A stretch of 64,000 nucleotides of DNA from Schleiferiaceae bacterium (GTDB lineage Bacteria > Bacteroidota > Bacteroidia > Flavobacteriales > Schleiferiaceae). The position numbers and the translations under genes were made by a program. A model generated the notes under the pieces. The model did not search any database and was not told the origin of the DNA. It worked only from the letters and a program-made list of their open reading frames with translations. Shown here piece after piece: positions 59,084 through 64,000 of this stretch (positions are counted from its first letter, which is position 1; every line of letters begins with the position of its first letter). The stretch covers positions 1 to 64,000 of the forward strand of contig JAGYKI010000007.1 in NCBI GenBank assembly GCA_018401735.1, written 5' to 3'.

Positions 59084-60225
59084 AAGATGAAAAAGCAATT
59101 CGTAATGTATTGCGTAACATTTTGCAAGACGAAAATAAAAGCTTTGTAATTAGCGAGGCCGAGAATGGTAAAATTGCTATTGATCTTATTTCCAAAGAAG
59201 AGCAAGATCTTATTCTTTGCGATATAAAAATGGCAGGGATTGATGGCATGGAAGTCTTAGACTTCGCCCGCAAAAATAGTCCCGAAACGGCTGTGGTAAT
59301 GATTTCTGGGCACGGCGACTTAGAAACTGCCGTAGAAAGCATGCGCATGGGTGCTTTCGATTATATTTCCAAACCACCCGATTTAAACCGATTACTCAAT
59401 ACGGTACGTAATGCCTTGGACCGCAATAATTTAGTAAAGGAAAATAAATCTTTAAAAAAGAAGATCAGCAAAAAGTACCAAATGATTGGTGAATCAGCTG
59501 CCCTTAAAGATGTGCAAGAAATTATTGAAAAGGTAGCACCTACAGAAGCACGTGTTTTAATTACCGGTCCTAACGGTACCGGAAAAGAACTGGTAGCGCA
59601 TTGGTTGCACGAAAAAAGTGAACGCGCCAAAGGTCCTATGATTGAAGTAAACTGTGCGGCCATTCCTTCCGAGCTCATAGAGAGCGAGCTTTTTGGTCAT
59701 AAAAAAGGCGCCTTTACTTCTGCGATAAAAGATAAGGCGGGCAAGTTTGAACTCGCTAATAACGGTACGCTATTCCTGGATGAAATAGGTGATATGAGCC
59801 TATCTGCGCAAGCGAAAGTTTTACGGGTTTTACAAGAATCAAAGCTTAGCCCCGTTGGAGGCGATAAAGAAGTAAAAGTTAATGTGCGCGTTTTAGCGGC
59901 AACCAATAAAAACCTTAAAGTGGAAATCGCCGCAGGCAACTTTCGTGAAGACCTATATCATCGACTTTCGGTGATTTTAATAAAGGTGCCCTCTTTAAAT
60001 GAAAGAAAGGAAGATATTCCTCTTTTAACCTTGCACTTCGCTAAAGAAATAGCCCAAGATTATGGCAATGCGCCAAAAATATTTTCTGAGAAAGCCTTAA
60101 AAGCTTTGCAAGAAATTGATTGGACAGGAAATATTCGCGAATTACGCAATGTAGTTGAGCGACTTATAATCTTAAGCGGTGAAAAAGTAGAAGAGGAAGA
60201 CGTAGTGAAATTTGCTAGGAAATAA
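59062..60225 (+). CDS. Sigma-54 activator response regulator without DNA-binding domain
   Basis: A 387-aa response regulator. The receiver domain (1-120) has Asp54 in LCDIKMAG. The AAA+ domain (about 140-370) has Walker A GPNGTGKE (169-176), the loop GAFTSA (216-221) in place of GAFTGA, Walker B LFLDEIG and the Arg-finger region ELFGHKKGAFTSA. The protein ends EEDVVKFARK, right after the AAA+ lid, so no Fis-type helix-turn-helix is present. It would act from solution or with another DNA-binding protein. No partner histidine kinase is in the window. One 13-bp motif copy is at 59802. Confidence 0.93.
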   Translation: MAKILIVEDEKAIRNVLRNILQDENKSFVISEAENGKIAIDLISKEEQDLILCDIKMAGIDGMEVLDFARKNSPETAVVMISGHGDLETAVESMRMGAFDYISKPPDLNRLLNTVRNALDRNNLVKENKSLKKKISKKYQMIGESAALKDVQEIIEKVAPTEARVLITGPNGTGKELVAHWLHEKSERAKGPMIEVNCAAIPSELIESELFGHKKGAFTSAIKDKAGKFELANNGTLFLDEIGDMSLSAQAKVLRVLQESKLSPVGGDKEVKVNVRVLAATNKNLKVEIAAGNFREDLYHRLSVILIKVPSLNERKEDIPLLTLHFAKEIAQDYGNAPKIFSEKALKALQEIDWTGNIRELRNVVERLIILSGEKVEEEDVVKFARK

Positions 60226-60292
60226 ATTATAAAGTCGCGGTGTATCAATTGAAAAATATAGTAAATTGAAACTTCAATCATCACCAAAAACA

Positions 60293-60532
60293 ATGAGTAT
60301 TCCTAAATTCCTCGTAGCCGATAACACCGATCAACCTGATTCCATTTTCATTATTCATACCCAATTTCCGCATTTTGCTTGGGATGTAAATCATGACACC
60401 GTGGAGTGGTTTGATGAGTTAGAAGGAGAAGAAGAGGAATTAATAAACGAGGTCGCCGAGCTAATGGAAACGGCGGAAGCCTTTTACGAAAGAGAAATGC
60501 AGAGGCATGAAGCCGAAATGGAAGAAGACTAA
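60293..60532 (+). CDS. Small acidic conserved protein
   Basis: A 79-aa protein from ATG 60293 (MSIPKFLVADNTDQPDSIFI). An in-frame TTG nine codons upstream is less likely. It has IIHTQFPHFAWDVNHDTVEW and a highly acidic C-terminal helix (ELEGEEEELINEVAELMETA). I recognise no named family; its length and composition suit a Bacteroidota-specific conserved protein. It ends before a terminator. Confidence 0.7.
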   Translation: MSIPKFLVADNTDQPDSIFIIHTQFPHFAWDVNHDTVEWFDELEGEEEELINEVAELMETAEAFYEREMQRHEAEMEED

Positions 60533-60556
60533 CAATTTATCCTCTCTGATTTTGTT

Positions 60557-60597
60557 AAAGGCGCTCAATCTTATTTAAGTATTGGGCGCTTTTTTTG
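60557..60597 (+). terminator. Terminator after the small acidic gene
   Basis: AAAGGCGCTCAAT and ATTGGGCGCTTT form an imperfect stem with an AT-rich loop and run into T. Confidence 0.85.
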
Positions 60598-60699
60598 AAT
60601 TTAATTTCATTATTTGAGCATTTCCCAATCCTTCTCTTTTGAAGGACGACCCTCTTTGGCTTTTTTAATTAGGTTTACAAATTCCTATCTCCCTTTAGC

Positions 60700-60707
60700 T
60701 ACCTTTG
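60700..60707 (+). promoter_or_regulatory. Candidate -7 element at the MATE gene 5' end
   Basis: TACCTTTG matches TAnnTTTG exactly. It overlaps the only non-rare upstream start codon (TTG 60705) of the MATE frame, so the true start is probably further in. Confidence 0.5.
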
Positions 60708-62072
60708 CCATCAATATTTTCAACTCTGACACGCAAAGAACACTACAAAAAAAACTGGGCTATAGCCTGGCCAGTTATGATCGGACAAATCGGCCACGTA
60801 AGCGTTGGCTTGGCCGACAGCATTATGATTGGTGGATTGGGAACCGTTTCTTTGGCAGCGGGAGCTTTTGCCAACTCTGTTTTTGTGGTACCTATGGTTT
60901 TTGGAATCGGGATGGCCTATGGCTTAACTACTCCGATTGCCAATGCTGATGGCGAAGGCGCTCCCCTGAAAGCTCGTAGTTTTTTAAAGCATGGTATTTA
61001 CCTCAATGGCTTTGTGGCTGTTTTGATGTTTTTAGTTTTGTTGGGCTTTCAAAATCTACTCCCTTTAATGGGACAAGATCCCGCAGTATTGGAGGAGTCT
61101 CGCTCTTACTTTACTATTATTTGCTTAAGCCTTATTCCCCTCTTAGGCTTTCTTACCTTTAAACAATTTGCCGAAGGCCTCAGTGATACGCGCGTAGCGA
61201 TGGTGATTTCGATAGCGGCCAATTTGATAAATATTGGCTTAAACTACCTGCTTATTCATGGTCATTTTGGCTTTCCTCAATTGGGATTGGATGGCGCGGG
61301 CTTAGCCACCTTAATTGCGCGCATTCTGATGGTGGTGAGTATGGCGATCTACGTTTTCCGTAAACCGGCCTTTAAAATTTATACCGCTGGAATTCAGTGG
61401 CTAGTAATTGAAAAAGAACGCTTTAAGACTTTATTTAATATTGGTTTCCCGAGCGGTTTACAGTATATTTTTGAAGTTTCCACCTTTGCGATGGCGGCCG
61501 TAATGGCGGGTTGGATTAATCCCGAATCTTTAGCGGCCCATCAAATAGCCATTTCCTTGGCCTCGGTAAGCTATATGGCGGCAAGCGGTTTTGGGGCAGC
61601 TGCCAATGTTAGGGTAAGCAATCAGCTAGGAGCAGGAAATATTCAGTCTTTAAGGCGAGCGGCACACAGTAATTTTGTTCTCGTGCTAGGCTTAATGACG
61701 ATCTTCGGTCTTGTCTATCTTTTTGGACGCCACTATTTCCCTAGTTTTTATAGCGATGATCCTAAGGTAATCGCTTTAAGCGGACAATTATTAATTGTAG
61801 CGGTGGCTTTCCAAATTTTCGATGGCATGCAGGTCACTACTCTTAGTGCCCTACGCGGACTTTCGGAAACCCGTATTCCTACCTTAATCGTTTTTGTGAG
61901 CTATTGGATTATCGGTTTCGCCGCTTGTTACACCCTTGGATTTACTTTTAACTTAGGGCCAATAGGTATTTGGATTGGACTAGCCACGGGTTTAATTGTG
62001 GCTTCGTCTCTGCTATTTTGGCGCTTTGAATATCTGGTAAAACAACTTTTAAAGAAAGATCAAAATGGATAA
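60705..62072 (+). CDS. MATE family efflux transporter
   Basis: A 455-aa exporter with 12 predicted helices. It shows WPVMIGQIGHVSVGLADSIM at the start, PSGLQYIFEVSTFA for the second half, and AAHQIAISLASVSYMAASGF with the second-bundle motif. MATE proteins pump cationic drugs or metabolites using Na+ or H+ gradients. The start is unclear: TTG 60705 overlaps a candidate -7 element, and a CTG at 60726 (LTRKEHYKKNWAIAW) would match the usual N-terminus if it were ATG. No ATG precedes the first helix. Confidence 0.92.
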   Translation: MPSIFSTLTRKEHYKKNWAIAWPVMIGQIGHVSVGLADSIMIGGLGTVSLAAGAFANSVFVVPMVFGIGMAYGLTTPIANADGEGAPLKARSFLKHGIYLNGFVAVLMFLVLLGFQNLLPLMGQDPAVLEESRSYFTIICLSLIPLLGFLTFKQFAEGLSDTRVAMVISIAANLINIGLNYLLIHGHFGFPQLGLDGAGLATLIARILMVVSMAIYVFRKPAFKIYTAGIQWLVIEKERFKTLFNIGFPSGLQYIFEVSTFAMAAVMAGWINPESLAAHQIAISLASVSYMAASGFGAAANVRVSNQLGAGNIQSLRRAAHSNFVLVLGLMTIFGLVYLFGRHYFPSFYSDDPKVIALSGQLLIVAVAFQIFDGMQVTTLSALRGLSETRIPTLIVFVSYWIIGFAACYTLGFTFNLGPIGIWIGLATGLIVASSLLFWRFEYLVKQLLKKDQNG

Positions 62073-62580
62073 ATCCTTTTTCCAGCCAATAATCATCGCC
62101 CTATTGGCTTTATTCCTAATCGCACCCCTTTCTTTCGACCTTGGTCCCCTGCCCATTACCATGCAAAGTTTTGTGATTATAAGTTTGGCTGCTTTGCTTA
62201 AGCGCAATATTATTGTACTTGCGATCTTGGTATATCTTATTGCAGGCGCATTAGGTTTACCCGTATATGGTGGTTTTACCCATGGCTGGGAAAAGCTCTT
62301 TGGCCCTACTGCAGGTTTTTTATGGGGCTTCCTCCCTGTTGGGTTATTTGTTAATTTCGAGGCAGAACATAAAGAAATGCACCTTTTTAATGCCATGGTT
62401 TTAGCACTTAAAGCACACTTTCTCTTGTTGGTTCCAGGATTCTTGGTTCTTTATTTTAGCTTAAAAGGAGTTGATCTTTGGGCCACCTTTACGAGACTAA
62501 TTCCAGGACTAATTATAAAGAGCATTATTGCTGGAATTGTAATTTCGAAAACAAGAAGCTACTTTCATGCGGAAGAATGA
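62065..62580 (+). CDS. bioY: Biotin transporter BioY
   Basis: A 171-aa ECF-type S component for biotin uptake in the inner membrane. It has about six helices, with PITMQSFVIISLAALL, AGALGLPVYGGFTHG, GPTAGFLWGF and a late PGLIIKSIIAGIVIS. The PVYGGFTHGWEKLFGPTAGF block is the BioY signature. It overlaps the MATE gene by 8 nt. No EcfA or EcfT gene is nearby, so it may work alone or with distant energizers. Confidence 0.93.
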   Translation: MDKSFFQPIIIALLALFLIAPLSFDLGPLPITMQSFVIISLAALLKRNIIVLAILVYLIAGALGLPVYGGFTHGWEKLFGPTAGFLWGFLPVGLFVNFEAEHKEMHLFNAMVLALKAHFLLLVPGFLVLYFSLKGVDLWATFTRLIPGLIIKSIIAGIVISKTRSYFHAEE

Positions 62581-62587
62581 TTTGTAT

Positions 62588-62612
62588 TTTCTTTATTTGG
62601 CTAATAAAGAAA
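62588..62612 (+). other. AT-rich hairpin just before a GTG start
   Basis: TTTCTTTATT (62588-62597) and AATAAAGAAA (62603-62612) form a perfect 10-bp stem with a 5-nt loop, ending 4 nt before the GTG of the glycosyltransferase. It may affect translation or mark the bioY 3' end; there is no T-run after it. Confidence 0.5.
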
Positions 62613-62616
62613 TCAC

Positions 62617-63678
62617 GTGAAGGTTTTATTCGTTTCTCGTCCAGATAATTTTACTCAGCCTGGTGGAGATAGTCTTCACCTTGAATATACTGTGCGCCAT
62701 CTGCAAAAGCTAAAGGTAGAATGCCACATTTGGAGAGGAGAAAAAGTAGATTTACAAGAGTACGATCTTATCCATTTCTTCAACTTAAGTAGGCCCACGG
62801 CCCTATTGCCTTTTTTAAAAGGTGAGCATCCTCCCATTATTTGCTCAAGCATTTACATAGATTACAGTAAAGCCGACGCTGATAGCAGTAAATTACGAGG
62901 CTTTCTGCAGCGAGGCTTAGGGATACATGCTACCGAATACCTAAAGACTATTGGCAGAAGCTTTAAGTTTAAAACAGAAAAGCTTTCTTTAAAATATCTT
63001 TACCAAGGGCAGCTTGCCTCGGTACAAGAAGTACTAAAAAACTGTCAACATCTTATTGCCAGTTCTCAAGCAGAAATTGACATTATAAAACAAGAGTTTA
63101 AGTTAGAGCAAATTCCCTCTTCGGTAATTCCGCTGGGGATTGAACACATGCCACCCTTGAAGCATCAAAGCGATAAAAGTGGGATAATCTGCGTTGCACG
63201 CTTTGAACCTCTAAAAAACCAATTGCGCTTAATTAAAGCTTGTAAGCAGCTGGAGCCTACTCTGCGTTTAATTGGTTCACATTCTCGGGCCCATCATAGC
63301 TATTATCAAGCTTGTAAAAACATTGCCGGTAACAAGGTTAAATTCTTCGGACAAAAGAGTCATGAAGAAGCGGCCCTTTTCATGGCGCAATCTAAGGTTC
63401 ATGTTCTAGCCTCGCATTACGAAACAACCGGATTGGCTAGTTTGGAAGCCCTTTATTATGGCTGCCAAATTGTGGTTAACGATCATCCTATTCAACGTGA
63501 AATATTTGGAGAGCACGCTCATTATTGTGATTCCCTTGCTAGCGACAGCATAGCTGAGGCGATTCAAGCAGCACTGAATGACCAAAGAGATCATCGTGAC
63601 TGGCTAGTCGAAAAGTTTAGCTGGAAGAAAAAGGCAGTGGAAATTAAGGCTATCTATAGCAAAGTTTTAAGAGCTTAG
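62617..63678 (+). CDS. Glycosyltransferase family 4 (GT-B) protein
   Basis: A 353-aa protein starting at GTG 62617 (MKVLFVSRPDNFTQPGGDSL), typical of GT4 N-termini. The C-terminal donor-binding half has ICVARFEPLKNQLRLIKACK, KFFGQKSHEEAALFMAQSKV and the E-x7-E-like segment ASHYETTGLASLEALYYGCQ. It probably builds a surface polysaccharide. The sugar and acceptor cannot be read. It is followed 4 nt later by another glycosyltransferase. Confidence 0.9.
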   Translation: MKVLFVSRPDNFTQPGGDSLHLEYTVRHLQKLKVECHIWRGEKVDLQEYDLIHFFNLSRPTALLPFLKGEHPPIICSSIYIDYSKADADSSKLRGFLQRGLGIHATEYLKTIGRSFKFKTEKLSLKYLYQGQLASVQEVLKNCQHLIASSQAEIDIIKQEFKLEQIPSSVIPLGIEHMPPLKHQSDKSGIICVARFEPLKNQLRLIKACKQLEPTLRLIGSHSRAHHSYYQACKNIAGNKVKFFGQKSHEEAALFMAQSKVHVLASHYETTGLASLEALYYGCQIVVNDHPIQREIFGEHAHYCDSLASDSIAEAIQAALNDQRDHRDWLVEKFSWKKKAVEIKAIYSKVLRA

Positions 63679-63682
63679 CAGA

Positions 63683-64000
63683 ATGAAAATTGGAATTCTT
63701 GGAACAAGAGGCATTCCCAACCTCTACGGTGGTTTTGAAGAATGCGCGCAGCAGCTGGGCAGTCGCCTGGCTAAGATGGGCCATTCCGTTTGGGTCTACA
63801 GCTCCCATCGTCATCCTTATGTAAACAAGACTTTCGAAGGCATTGAAATCATTCACAAATACGATCCTGAGCATCGTTTGGGAACGGCGGGACAATTTTT
63901 TTATGATTTAAACTGTATCATCGATTCGCATCAACGCGCATTTGATATTATCCTTTTGTTAGGCTACACTTCTAGTAGTATTTGGCAACGATTTCTTCCT
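63683..64000 (+). CDS. DUF1972-type glycosyltransferase, partial
   Basis: The first 106 residues of a glycosyltransferase cut by the window end. It opens MKIGILGTRGIPNLYGGFEE, the DUF1972 signature found in putative rhamnosyltransferases, and contains VWVYSSHRHPYVNKTFEGIE. It continues beyond the window. With the preceding gene it suggests the start of a surface polysaccharide cluster. Confidence 0.9.
   Translation, partial: MKIGILGTRGIPNLYGGFEECAQQLGSRLAKMGHSVWVYSSHRHPYVNKTFEGIEIIHKYDPEHRLGTAGQFFYDLNCIIDSHQRAFDIILLLGYTSSSIWQRFLP

Overview
The window is a chromosomal segment of a Bacteroidota bacterium, most likely in or near the Flavobacteriales. The signs are: type IX secretion (T9SS) sorting domains of types A and B; promoters of the Bacteroidota form TTG-N17-20-TAnnTTTG; A-rich rather than Shine-Dalgarno-rich leaders; a methionine synthase split into two genes; a MurA with Asp at the usual Cys site; and the order rplQ-carA-eno-gltA after the ribosomal operons. 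It is mostly core genome. I see no prophage, insertion sequence, CRISPR array, rRNA or tRNA.

Layout. 1-2.9 kb (minus) is the methionine synthase locus: metH2 cut by the window edge, a broken four-helix-bundle gene, and a metH1 reading frame broken by many small indels, led by a SAM-I riboswitch with a clear promoter. 3-6.6 kb (plus) holds a TolB-like lipoprotein, a probable outer-membrane protein, and metK behind a SAM-II riboswitch. 6.8-18 kb carries ilvE (minus), then plus-strand envelope and surface genes: a DUF4920 lipoprotein, a cytochrome c-like lipoprotein, mnmD, two T9SS cargo proteins, a NUDIX hydrolase, a TIGR01777 epimerase, an M1 peptidase and an NlpC/P60 lipoprotein. 18-29.7 kb (minus) carries a YCII protein, a DUF192 protein, lgt, a TPR protein, a zinc-ribbon-family coiled coil with its Nif3-like partner, rpsA, a mitochondrial-type citrate synthase, eno and carA.

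29.8-46.7 kb (minus) is the fused str-S10-spc-alpha cluster from rpsL to rplQ, about 31 genes including fusA, secY, infA and rpoA, with one strong promoter before rpsL. 47.3-52.3 kb (plus) has a UvrD/PcrA helicase, a DUF4290 protein, murA and a TlpA-like thioredoxin. 52.3-53.36 kb is a gene-free island of hairpins, diverged direct repeats and a 7-bp tandem array. 53.4-60.2 kb (plus) is grpE-dnaJ followed by five overlapping genes: ABC ATPase, NatB-like permease, MscS channel, Ppx/GppA phosphatase and a sigma-54 activator that lacks a DNA-binding domain. The window ends with a MATE exporter, bioY and two glycosyltransferases.

Themes. Methionine and SAM supply is controlled by two different SAM riboswitch classes within 2.5 kb. 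Three repeat-level signals deserve follow-up: a 13-bp motif (ATCTGCGCAAGCG) recurring in frame in unrelated genes, a dispersed palindromic element (AACGTGAGTTYGACTAT) in three intergenic regions, and the repeat island before grpE. The broken metH1 looks more like a local consensus error than decay, because its protein sequence stays conserved across the frameshifts.
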